Of a stretch of 64,000 nucleotides of DNA, positions 54,638 to 64,000 are shown in pieces (positions within the stretch are counted from its first letter, which is position 1; each line of letters begins with the position of its first letter). The stretch is from Cryptomeria japonica. Lineage: Eukaryota > Streptophyta > Pinopsida > Cupressales > Cupressaceae. The notes below the pieces were generated by a model. It searched no databases. It was not told the DNA's origin and worked only from the letters and a program-made list of their open reading frames with translations. The position numbers and the translations under genes are program-made. The stretch is from positions 201,586,341 through 201,650,340 of the forward strand of contig NC_081408.1 in the NCBI RefSeq assembly GCF_030272615.1, in the 5' to 3' direction.

Positions 54638-56151
54638 TGATAGTTCTGATACTTAATGTAAGTACAAATCAAATAGCCAACAAGATGAGAGGGGGGGGGG
54701 GTGAATCATACAAACTTAATCATCCATAAAAACATCAGATTCAACCTCGGTAACATATATATCAGTCATATAACCAAAAAATGTCAAATATGCAAACTCA
54801 AAAGCATATGAACAATATAAACCTCATAACACCAGATTTAATGTGGAAACCCAAATAGGGAAAAACCACTATGGGATTTTAGACCCACTAAGAAATATAC
54901 TCTTCTAGAGTATGCTCGGTTAAAAGCAAATCCTGTTAAAGATTACAAATACATTGCTAGATGTGACCTAGTTAAGGGATTTCCCTCAGATCTGTTAGGA
55001 TCTTCACTTTGTTAGAAGTGACCTTGTTAAAGGATTTCAAACACTCAATAAGAATGTCACCTTGCTAGAGGATTTTACAAATAAGATTGTTAAGTCCACT
55101 TAGTTAAGAGATTTTCTGCTACTTCTCAAAATAACAGTAATAAAGATATGTCTACAACTTCACATCTAAAAATGCTAAAGCAGATTCTCATTTGTTCAAT
55201 ACAATCAATTCAGAGGACTTATCTTGTCCCTCTGCTGGGCTCTATACTCTGTTATCAAAACAAGTCTTCAAGCTTCTGTGCTTGGTAATCACTATGCAGC
55301 ATCCCTATGCATACACTTGCCCACATGCATTGTTTATCAAGAGTTTCCTATTTATAAACAATCTTCTAACTGCTTAATCTCATTGATCACATTTTCCATG
55401 ATCAATCATAGCCATCAGATCTTCAATCTTGTCCAGGTTCAATGTATTCTTCAATCTAAAAATGTTTTACCCCACCTTGGAACTTGCATTTTCACCTTGG
55501 AACTTGTGTTAGGGTAATGCGGTTCAACCTGAGCTGTAGATCTTCCTACCGATCTTTCCTTACCATAGATTCTTTAACAATCTTCATACACGGCTTACTA
55601 ATCATTTAATTTTCTCCAGCTCATCAGCTTCTTTCATTAGATATCACATGTAAACATTTAATGCATTCTGTTATAGCTCGGTTGTAACTCGGTAAATACT
55701 AAACTTCACTCGGTAGACATTCTACCTTCATTAACCGATAGTGATAACCTTAGGGTTTACCGACTAGGTTCATTGCCTAATAACATAGTATAGTATTAAC
55801 CTTGACATTTTACAACATATGTATGATGTTAAAACAATCTAAAACATCATGATCTCATCATTGTCTGACTCAGTAGTAGTTGTCCATTGAATACCTTATC
55901 CCCTTATTCATTATATTCTTTCCTGTGTCTTTTACCAACTTCTTTATAATCTTCATATCATACTTCTCAAGATATGGCAACATCATACTGAATTAGAAAA
56001 TCAATTTCTTGACATTAATGACAAAATAATAATATCAAGATAGTAAAACATCTTTAATCAGTTATGTCCATAATCATCAACAACCTTCTCAATATCCTTA
56101 TTGAAATGCCAACAATCTTTCATTGTCTGTTATAATGCAATATTGCCAACA
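54638..56151 (-). repeat. Copia-C 5' LTR
   Basis: TGATAGTTCTGATAC to TTGCCAACA, 1,514 bp. Differences from its partner are mostly single bases plus small indels, such as the repeated CACCTTGGAACTTG near 55474-55507 and the loss of one GTTTACTGACTAGGTTC unit near 55765. Confidence 0.93.
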
Positions 56152-56156
56152 ACAGG

Positions 56157-57003
56157 AGAATGTGCAAGTTATGGAAGCCCTAATTAGTAGTTTATCTAAC
56201 ATTGAGTTTATTGATGTCCAAGATAAGGAAAATCCCAAAGAGGTATGGGATACTCTTGAAAATATCTATGGCAGTGATGAGCATGTAAAACAAGCTAAGG
56301 AAGAAAGCCTTAGAGGGAAGTTTGAAGATATGTGGATGGTTGAAGGTGAGACCATTCAACAGTATGGAATAAGAATCAAAACCATTGTTGGAGATATCAA
56401 GAGTACAGGTACTAAAATAGAAGATTCCATTATGGTAAGCAAAGTCCTGAGATCCCTATTGCCAGTCTATGCAATAAGGGTTCTTGCTATTCAGGAGCTG
56501 AGATCAATAGACAAGACTAAGGTATCCCTAGACTCCATCATTGTAAAGTTGACAACCTATGAGCTAAATAGTTCTGATGGCAGTGTACAAAAGTTTGAAT
56601 CAACTTTTAAAGCTTCTGCAGTACCATCTAGAAAAGGAAAAGAAGCTAGCACTAGTGGTGAACCAAGAAAGAGTAGAGAAATGGATGATGAGGAGAATCT
56701 GATGGCATTTGAAGCTCTCCTTGCCAGGAAACTTCCTAAAGGAATCGGCAAATACAAAGGTAAGCTACCTTTTAAATGCTTTATCTATAATCAGATAGGA
56801 CATATTGTTGTAAACTGTCCTAATGGCAACAACAAGGACAAACCGAAAAGGTTCAAGAAATTCAAAGGAGGAAACTGGAGAAACTGTTTTGTGGTAGTTG
56901 ATGAAGGTGTCATAGATGAGGAATCAGAGGATGAAAAAAATGAAGATATTGTGTTTTTTGTGGTCAAGGAAGATGTGTCAAACAAGAAGGCTCTTGTCTC
57001 CTA
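56157..57003 (+). pseudogene. Copia-A Gag, main part
   Basis: Starting ENVQVMEALISSLSNIEF after the ACAGG duplication, this is an unbroken UBN2-type Gag core (EVWDTLENIYGSDEHVKQA, SLRGKFEDMWMVEGETIQQY). The knuckle CFIYNQIGHIVVNC has lost its second Cys. It passes through an acidic linker (DEESEDEKNED) and ends at a TAG just before the protease (LVS*FDN). This is the longest intact Gag stretch in the window. Confidence 0.9.
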
Positions 57004-60000
57004 GTTTGATAATTCCAATGAGTGGATCATTGACACTGGTTGTTCTCCCCATATGACTGGTGACCGGAGCAAGTTTCTATCCTTGGTAGAGTATGATGGT
57101 GGTGTGGTTTGCTTTGGCAATGATGCACCATGCATGGTCAAAGGCAGAGGGTCTATCTCTCTGAATGGAAAGAGTAGTGCTGACAATGTGTATTGGGTTG
57201 ATGGTCTCAGACACAACCTTCTGAGTGTTGCCTAGTTGAATGATAGTGGCATCACTCTGGAATTCAAGAATGGAGTTTGCAAAAACAAAGAAAAGAATGG
57301 TGAATTGGTGGCCACCGACATGCAGGCCAAAGTTAACCTATTTCAGCTAAATGCAAATATAAGTACATGTCTTATGGCTAAATTTGATGATAATTGGATA
57401 TGGCATAGGAGACTCTGCCATGTAAACTTTGATAACATTGTGAAGGCTAGTAAGATCAAGGCAGTTAGAGGGTTGTTGGTGCTAAGCAAACCGGATAATA
57501 CCATGTGCAGAGAGTGTTAATTGGGGAAAATGTCTTCCTCAACCTTTAAAGGTAAATCTTTCACTGCTGACAACTTGCTTGATCTTATGCATACTGATTT
57601 GTGTGGTCCTATGAAAACTAGAAGTGTGTAGGGTGATAGGTACTTCATGATTCTCACTGATGACTGCTCAAGAATGTTGTGGGTCACATTCTTGAAAGGC
57701 AAGTCTGAAGCCTTTGTAAAGTTCAAATCTTTCAGAGCATTAGTGGAGAAGGAAAGCGGTAAAAGGATCAAGTGCCTGAGAAATGATCAAGGAGGGGAAT
57801 TCACTATTGGTGAATTCAACAAGTAATGTGAAGAACATGGCATCAAGAGGCAACTTTTTGTCCCCAAGACTCTATAGCAGAATGGCCTAGAAGAGAGGAA
57901 TAACCGAACTATAGTTGAAGCAGCTAGAACCATGTTGATTCAAGGAAAGGTAGCTCACACCTTTTGGAGAGAAGCAGTGAGCACTGCAGTCTACACAATG
58001 AATCGGGTACTCATCAAGAAAGGTAAGGATAAAACTCCTTATGAGTATTGGACCGGTAAGACACCTGTGGTTAGCTACTTTAGAGTGTTTGGTAGCAAAT
58101 GTTACATCAAGAGGAGTGAACACTAGAGAAAATTTGATGCGAAATTTGATGAGGGAATATTCCTAGGATATTCCACCAAGAGCAAAGCTCTCAAGTGTTT
58201 CAACAATAGGACTCAGAGAATTATGGAAAGCATCAATGTAAGAGTTGATGAAACCCCTGAGAAAACTGAGGAAACCGATAGTGAGCAAGCGGTAAATGAG
58301 GTGGTTGTAACATTTTGGGAACCAATTGTTAGTCAACCAAGTACCAGTAACAGTTTTTCTACATCAATAGATGTAGATGTTGATACTGATGGAGATGAGG
58401 ATGAAGAAGAAAAGCAAGAGGAATCCATTAAGACCATTCCTCAGTATGTCAAGCTGAATCATGATCCTAAGCAGATCATAGGAGATAAGGATGCAAGAAT
58501 CCTTACAAGAAGAAAGGTCAGAGAAAACTCATGTATGATCTCTGAATTTGAGCCTAAATCATTCAAAGAGGCTCATAAAGATGAGGACGGGATCAAGGCA
58601 ATAGAAGAAGAAGTTGACCAGATAGAGAAAAATGGTACATGGTCTTTAGTACCTAGACCGAAGCATAAAAATGTCATTAGTACCAAATGGGTTTTCAAAA
58701 ATAAGCTCAAGAAGAAGGAGAAGACTATGGAGAAACTTTTGCTCCTGTAGCTAGATTGGAAGGAGTCTGTATGCTTCTTGCATATGCAACTTTTAAAGGT
58801 TTAAAAGTATATCAAATGGATGTAAAATCTGCATTCCTAAATGGTGTACTTGAAGAGGAGGTGTATATTGAGCAACCAGATGGGTTTACCCTATCTGAAA
58901 ACAGTGACATGGTATGTAGGCTACATAAAGACTTATATGGTCTAAAGCAGGCACCTAGAGCATGGTATGAGCGTCTGTATTCCCATCTGGTGAAGATTGG
59001 ATTTGAGAGAACAAGTGAAGATAGCAACATCTACTTGAAGTCTGAAGGAGATTGGATCCTGATCTGTGAGGTATTTGTCGATGACATTATCTTTGGTGGA
59101 GATTGCAAGATGAGTCATGAGTTTTTTTGATGAGATGAAGAAAGAGTTTGAGATGTCACTCATAGGGGAGATTAAATTCTTCATTGGACTGTAGATCCAG
59201 CAAATGAAAGATGGAATCTTTATCACTCAGTCCAAGTATGTCAAAGAGGTGTTGAAGACCTTTGGCATGGAAGATAGCAAACCGGTTGGTACTCCGATGG
59301 TGACCGGTTGTAAACTATCCAAAGAAGATGACTCAGTATTAGTTGATGAGAAGGAGTATCGATCAATGATTGGTAAGTTGCATTATGTAGTGCATAGTAG
59401 ACCGGATATTGCACATGTAGTTGGAATTACTGCAATATTCCAAAAAAGCCCAAGAGAATCCCACTTGGTTGCAGTCAAATGGATTCTTAGGTATCTGAAG
59501 GGAACTATTGACTATGGATTGTGGTATCCACATAGCAAGGATTTCAACTTGAAAGTATACACATATATTGATTGGGCAGGCAATATAGATGACCAGAAAA
59601 GCACAACCAGTGGTGCATTCTTTCTCGATGGTAGACTGGTCTCATGGATGTGTAAGAAGCAGAGTTTTATCTCTCAGTCTATAGCGGAAGCAGAGTATGT
59701 TGCAGCTTTCATGAACTGCACTCAGACAATTTGGATGAAGCATGTATTAAATGGCTTTAAAGTTCCTGTATCTGAACTGGTAAGTATATTTTGTGACAAT
59801 ACTAGTGCAATTAATATCTCCAAGAATCTGGTTTTACATTCTAGAACCAAGTAGTTTGAGCTTAAGTATCATTTATTGAGGGAAAAGGTTCAAAACAAAG
59901 AGATTGCACTAGAACATGTTTCCAATCAGGAGCAATTAGAAGACATATTCACCAAGCCTCTCCCAAAGGCTACATTTATGTACTTAAGAGGTGAATTAGG

Positions 60001-60015
60001 GGTCTTGTCCCTTTA
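57004..60015 (+). pseudogene. Copia-A Pol: PR, IN, RT and RNase H, decayed
   Basis: Protease WIIDTGCSPHMTGD (DTG kept), pre-integrase WIWHRRLCHVNFDNI, integrase HTDLCGP, LRNDQGGEF and EERNN. RT starts WSLVPRPKHKNVISTKWVFK. A deletion near 58718 removes about 25 codons expected before DYGETF, followed by [28 protein letters not shown] and FVDDIIFGGD. A frameshift lies near 59125. RNase H reads TYIDWAGNIDD, so the TDAD Asp has become Tyr, while AEAEYVA remains. Stops at VA*LND, TL*QNG, RSV*GDR and GL*IQQ are TAG where Gln (or His) is expected. The end LGVLSL* is the normal copia Pol C-terminus. Confidence 0.92.
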
Positions 60016-60273
60016 GAAGGTAAACTAAAGGTATATGCTCCACATCAGTCAGGTATTACATAGTCAAATTTTTCTTCAGGATTGATGTGTTGAAGGATGC
60101 TGATCCTCAAGGGGAGCAGCATAATGGAATAGGGAAGCTTGTGCCTCCACTTTGGAATTGTTGTCAAAGGGGGAGAAGATGTGAAGCACATAAGATATCT
60201 ATAGAAATTGGGGGAGAAGATGTGAAGCAGAGAGATATCTTTGTATATTTCCATCAATGCCAAAGGGGGAGAT
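60016..60273 (+). other. Copia-A 3' untranslated region and polypurine tracts
   Basis: Three tracts: AAAGGGGGAGAAGATGTGAAGC at 60167, TTGGGGGAGAAGATGTGAAGC at 60208 and CCAAAGGGGGAGAT at 60259, the last directly before the LTR. The first two are a 41 bp direct repeat. No coding sense. Confidence 0.82.
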
Positions 60274-61762
60274 TATTGGCATCATGTGAACCGGTATGAG
60301 GACATAATAACATTGTATGTTGTCATTGATGTCAATATACTGAAGAGGTGAGAACTGGCATATGTGAGAAATGGTATAACACTGTGAACCAACATTTATG
60401 CCAAAGTGAAGCGGTATGTTTGTTCAAGATGAACCGGCATATGGTTATGGGAACCAACACATGGAAGCATTGTATGACTACTCGTTGGTAGTCTCAACTT
60501 CAGGGTTTCTAGTTGAAGTGCTTCAAGCCTATGTGGCTCAATCAGTGACTTTATGTGATGAGTTTGCATGGTAACGAAGAATAGATCATGTTGCCACATA
60601 AGCCTTGTGCACGTGAAGGATCTTGCATGAAGGAGATTATTCCTATCTACCTCGGGAATGTGTGAAGTCTGTAAAATGGTGATAATGTGTGATGGGTTAT
60701 TAGCCACCATGAAATCGGTGGAAATGGACGATGGAGAATGCCTTGAGATTAAATCAAGAACTATTACATTTAATATATTGTGCTCAATGGTCAAGATTGA
60801 ATCGTTTGAATTCCTTAACCTAACAGGTTTAGGGTTTAGGGTTTAGACTACTGACCTATCTATTTTCCTATAAGGTCGATGTTGTGTCTCTTTCTGAGGT
60901 TGTTGGAAAAAGTTGTGTGTGTGTATCCAAGAGAAGGGATACGTGATTCTTGCCAAACCAAAAGGAGAGAAGTGATACCTACAGAGTGGAAGTGCAGAAG
61001 GTGAAGAGGAGCTTAAGCGGATCTACATTGGCATTGAGTGTTGTTACCAGATCATTGTAATACCTATTGATCTCTAACCATTTCAATAGTGGAGAAATCC
61101 CTTAACAGGGTAGCTTTAACAGGCTTGTTGTAAATCCTTTAAAATGGTGACTCAAAACCATTGAGTTCTTGAAATCCTCTAATAAGGTAACCTTTAACAG
61201 GGTTTAACCCTTAACCAGGTATTCTAGCCATCCCTTAACCGGGTGATCCCTAACAGGATCGGTTCCTAACAGAACCTATTGTATCAGTCTTTAACTAGAC
61301 TAGGCTCCCAACAGAGTGGACTTCTAAAGAGTTCAAAAATAGGCTTGTGGGTATTCATCCCCATTGTGGTTTTTCCCTGTTGGGTTTCCACGTGAAAAAT
61401 ATGTGTGTTATGTGTGATGTCTTCTTCATGTGATGCTTTGTTGTTTTTTGTCAAGCAATGGATCTTGTTGATCTAGTTGCTCATATGTATATCTTTGATG
61501 GTAGATTACCTATTCATGCATTAGGGTGAAAAGGAAATGAAGTGTTAGATTGTATGAGAAGATAAGTGTTAGCCGATATATGCTTGTCTCAGTTATTCTG
61601 GGTTTTGCCGGTTGTACTCTATTTGAGAACCGATGTCACTATTTGTCTGTCAATGCAAAGTGTCTGCAGACAAACCGGTTTAAGAGTGTGTTTTTGTCTG
61701 TACAGATTCACCCCCCCCTCTCAGTACTGGTTGGGTACTACTCATTCATCATTGTGTTATCA
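60274..61762 (+). repeat. Copia-A 3' LTR
   Basis: TATTGGCATCATGTG to GTGTTATCA, 1,489 bp, uninterrupted. It provides the reference for the split 5' LTR: TATTCATCCCCATTGTGGTTTTTCC at 61352 shows the pre-insertion site of P. The ladder of TAACAG/TAACCG motifs covers 61095-61275 and the U5 tract is at 61690. Confidence 0.93.
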
Positions 61763-63003
61763 AAACCTTCTCCAAATTTGTCCGTTAATGCCTTGATCAT
61801 TTTTGTTTCTTTCCTTGTAGCTTTTGGTACTACAATGCTCATCTTAACTTTCTCTTTAACTTTTTCACATGTACCGTATCTCAAATCGGTAGCATGCCTT
61901 GGTAATGTAAGAAAAGCATCTATCTGTTGTTGTGTGATGTCAAAATCTATCTCATAACCCATCGGTGGCAAAGATTGAGTTCTCGGTTCCATGACATTGA
62001 CATAGCAATAGTCAGTGTCTACTTCAAAGCATATATCATCCTTGTATTTCTCTACTAACTAGGGTGGAATTCTATACCTGTTATGCATCTTTTCCTGAAA
62101 CTTGCTAAAGTAATCATCCATAATATCATTAAAGTTATCACCTAGCTGTTTGATGAAGTCATTGATTTGATGGGTGATTGGTCGGTGTAGCTCCCAAACT
62201 ACATTACCGACTAATGGAAAGAATTTCTCAAAATAGAAAAACATTCATACCAAAAGTGATCCAAACTTCAGTGTGTTAGCCGAGTTGTTGTTCTTCGGCT
62301 TCCTTATGGTGTTTAGATTCTCAAATAGGTTTTTCAACAATACTTCGCAAAGATCAATTTTCATTCTGTTCTTCACAATTTTATATGCTAAATCGACTAC
62401 TACACAGGGTACATTGTTTTCCCTTGCCGATTGAAAGAAACAATAACCTATTAGTCTAATGGCAAATTTCAGCTCTGCATCTGTGACATTGTTCAATTTC
62501 AGTCCTTTGCAATTAGATTCAACTCCGGTTAAAGTGATCAATTCCTTTTGTGATATCATTTTCTAAGCTCGGGCATGATCAAAAATAGGGTAACTGGTGA
62601 TCAAGTGGATGATTTCCTTAGTGATCTTGAATTGTTGCTCCTCTAACCACATGAAGTCATCATGAATTCTGCTCAAAACAAACTTGACCCATTGGGGTTT
62701 GAAGACACGGGAATAGGTTAGGGCTTCCATCAATCCCTTGATTTTAATGTGTTCATACTTGCTATCCAATTTCCCATCGGTACACAATTCATCATATGTG
62801 TCCTTGATCTCAACATGACCTAGTTCTTGAACACGACACTTAGTGAAGAATCTAACATCCTCAACTAGTAAAACCCTATCTAGAATGAGTGAAAATGTAG
62901 TTTTATCATCCGGTTCAGATGCTACTTTCAGAGTTAGAGAGTATTTTAGTGAGGGCTTTTCAATATTCTCAACAACAACGGGCTTCTGGATCTTAGGTGC
63001 CAT
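61763..63003 (-). pseudogene. N3 ORF2, N-terminal half
   Basis: The minus-strand ATG at 63001-63003 opens MAPKIQKPVVVENIEKPSLK. The conserved N-terminal domain follows: VEDVRFFTKCRVQELGHVEI, FVLSRIHDDFMWLEE, RLIGYCFFQSARENNVPC, VDLAYKIVKNRMKIDLCEV, LKFGSLLV, FFYFEKFFPLVGNVVW, YFSKFQEKMHNRYRIP and MEPRTQSLPPMGYEI. Each has a counterpart in N1 and N2 ORF2. Only about three stops and small shifts break it, making it the best view of this domain. Copia-A interrupts it at GEG, and the rest continues at 25879 going left. Function unknown. Confidence 0.8.
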
Positions 63004-63516
63004 TTCAAGTTTTAGATAATCACTTAACAAAAGATCCTTAGTGTTTGAAAACTTTTAAACAGAAGATGCTTTCCACTTAACAAATGTAAAATAGATATTC
63101 ACAACTGATATAATCAATAAACTAGCTTGACAATGCATTTTGATTGATGTAAATACCTTGAATTTCACTTCGGAGGAGGTTTGATTGCCTTAGAATTGCT
63201 TTGCTCTACTCTCTTGAAAACTTGGTAAGTGTAAAATGACCGTGCAAAAGATTTAAGTACACAATATACCTTATCGGGCTTCATGCAGTTTGGTCAGAAA
63301 ACATTAAATGCACTCGGTACCACTTCCTTTTTATGCTTTTACCAAGTAGCCAGACTTCCTGTATTTACCGACTAGACAGGCTTCCAAAAGACTTGATAAA
63401 ATTTCAAATTTCCTAATGCATCTTTAGTTATGCAGATTTTGAATTAAGTACATGATAAAATAGGAACTATTAAGATTTAACCTTGAGAGAATGCAGTCCC
63501 TTCATACCTTTACCGA
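63004..63516 (-). other. N3 spacer between ORF1 and ORF2
   Basis: About 0.5 kb of AT-rich sequence without coding sense, matching the position of the 450 bp spacer in N2. It contains several CTCGGTA and TTACCGA motifs like those in the N3 LTR. Confidence 0.55.
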
Positions 63517-64000
63517 TTAATTTGGAATAGGTGCACCTAACTCGGTAGATAAGGTGCTTTCTTCATTAGACACAATTTCCTTCTTTTTCCAAATCATCTG
63601 TAATTTGCCTTTTATTTTCTCAGTGTTTCCTCTAGGTTGATCTCTGCAATCTCTAGCCAAGTGTCCAAATTTGTGACAATGAAAACATGGCATACCAAGA
63701 TTTCTCCATGATCTTCGGTTGTTCATTCCAAACCTTATAAAGAAGTTGGCACTTATATGTCCATATCTTCCATAACATTCACACCATATCCTTGTATTGT
63801 AATCCCATGGTATTGCAGAATACTATTGGTTAGGATCTATGTGTTTGTTCAGTAGCCTCTAGTATTTGCTCGATGTGCAGACCACATATAGTTCTTTTGC
63901 TTAAACCAACACTTCTCGGTACTATGTCCATATCTATTGTAGTTTTTACAAAACCCTTTGAATTTTGCCTTCTAATAATTGCTAGCAGACTTTGTCCTAC
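63517..64000 (-). pseudogene. N3 ORF1, zinc-knuckle end
   Basis: On the minus strand 63517-63726 encodes CFHCHKFGHLARDC, an intact CX2CX4HX4C knuckle, followed by a basic and then acidic tail ending LGAPIPN*. Upstream, in shifted frames, CYGRYGHISANF (near 63750) and NYNRYGHSTEKC (near 63925) are two further decayed knuckles. The spacing matches the multi-knuckle arrays of N1 and N2 ORF1. The coiled-coil half lies outside the window. Confidence 0.75.

Larger units (their letters stand above)
48487..56151 (-). mobile_element. Copia-C: Ty1/copia retrotransposon, nearly complete
   Basis: A full-length minus-strand copia element of 7,665 bp. It has LTRs 48487-50002 and 54638-56151, a perfect 5 bp target duplication ACAGG (48482-48486 and 56152-56156), Met-type PBS, gag, PR, IN, RT, RNase H and PPT. 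It is the best-preserved autonomous-type element in the window, with long open stretches in pol and LTRs about 97% alike by eye. Two frameshifts and several stops make it inactive as it stands. It sits in Copia-A gag; removing it gives EIQ joined to ENVQ in frame. Confidence 0.94.
25880..61762 (+). mobile_element. Copia-A: Ty1/copia retrotransposon with three insertions
   Basis: A complete but inactive plus-strand copia element, about 7.2 kb without its inserts. The 5' LTR is 25880-26967 plus 40311-40713. The PBS is 40714-40727. Gag is 40785-40912 plus 48447-48486 plus 56157 onward, pol runs to 60015, and the 3' LTR is 60274-61762. Flanks GAACC (25875-25879) and AAACC (61763-61767) are a 5 bp target duplication with one mismatch, inside N3 ORF2. 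It is interrupted by P (in the 5' LTR), N2 (in gag) and Copia-C (in gag); each removal restores the expected sequence. Confidence 0.9.
61763..64000 (-). mobile_element. N3: right part, running off the window
   Basis: Continuation of the element that starts at 22304. On the minus strand it holds the C-terminal zinc-knuckle end of ORF1 (63517-64000), a spacer and the N-terminal half of ORF2 (61763-63003). The 5' LTR and PBS should lie beyond 64000, followed by the missing half of Copia-B. Confidence 0.85.

Noticed and set aside
16690-61762. TAG reassigned to Gln (alternative nuclear code)
   Set aside because: CAG and CAA are used freely for Gln in the same genes, TGA and TAA stops and frameshifts also occur, and catalytic residues are lost. 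Decay explains the TAGs better.

Overview
This window looks like intergenic DNA from a large, repeat-rich plant nuclear genome. Nearly all of it is LTR retrotransposons at several stages of decay, and I see no intact single-copy host gene, no rRNA, no tRNA gene and no CRISPR array. The plant signs are Ty1/copia elements primed by the initiator-Met tRNA (PBS ATTGGTATCAGAGC), a plant mobile domain (PMD) gene, and a CAG-to-TAG decay pattern that fits CHG methylation. A gymnosperm is a reasonable guess from the density and age of the nesting, but the sequence does not prove it.

Layout, left to right. 1-4947: minus-strand copia element (Copia-D), cut by the window edge, with an LTR followed by a second partial LTR copy. 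5145-6471: an unrecognised, decayed transposon-like gene. 6560-8032 and 15887-16246: about five tandem copies of a ~358 bp repeat, split by a minus-strand non-autonomous element N1 (8033-15886), which itself holds a solo LTR (11228-11999). 16690-18310: a decayed multi-exon gene on the minus strand. 18326 to the end: one deep nest. Copia-B (+, from 18326) is cut in its reverse transcriptase by N3 (-, 22304 to beyond 64000). N3 is cut in its second ORF by Copia-A (+, 25880-61762). Copia-A carries three insertions of its own: a Tat-like PMD element P (-, 26968-40305) in its 5' LTR, N2 (+, 40913-48441) in gag, and Copia-C (-, 48487-56151) further along gag. For several of these, removing the insert and one target-site copy restores the interrupted reading frame or LTR.

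Two kinds of element stand out. N1, N2 and N3 share LTR ends, PBS and PPT with the copia elements but have no protease, integrase, reverse transcriptase or RNase H. Each encodes ORF1 (a long coiled coil, conserved LGY..GE motif, up to four CCHC knuckles) and ORF2 (about 1,000 residues, a conserved N-terminal domain, a charged middle, a helical end). I do not recognise ORF2; the family looks like a coding parasite of copia elements. Element P has 1,428 bp LTRs, a 5 bp target duplication, a TGGCGCC-type PBS and a purine tract on the minus strand, yet no gag-pol. In antisense it carries a PMD gene with its own TATA box and a ~1 kb intron, and two inverted arrays of a GCGC-centred motif lie 7 kb apart inside it.

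All coding regions are broken to some degree. Many in-frame stops are TAG at places where relatives or context suggest Gln. All percent identities and homologies here were judged by eye.
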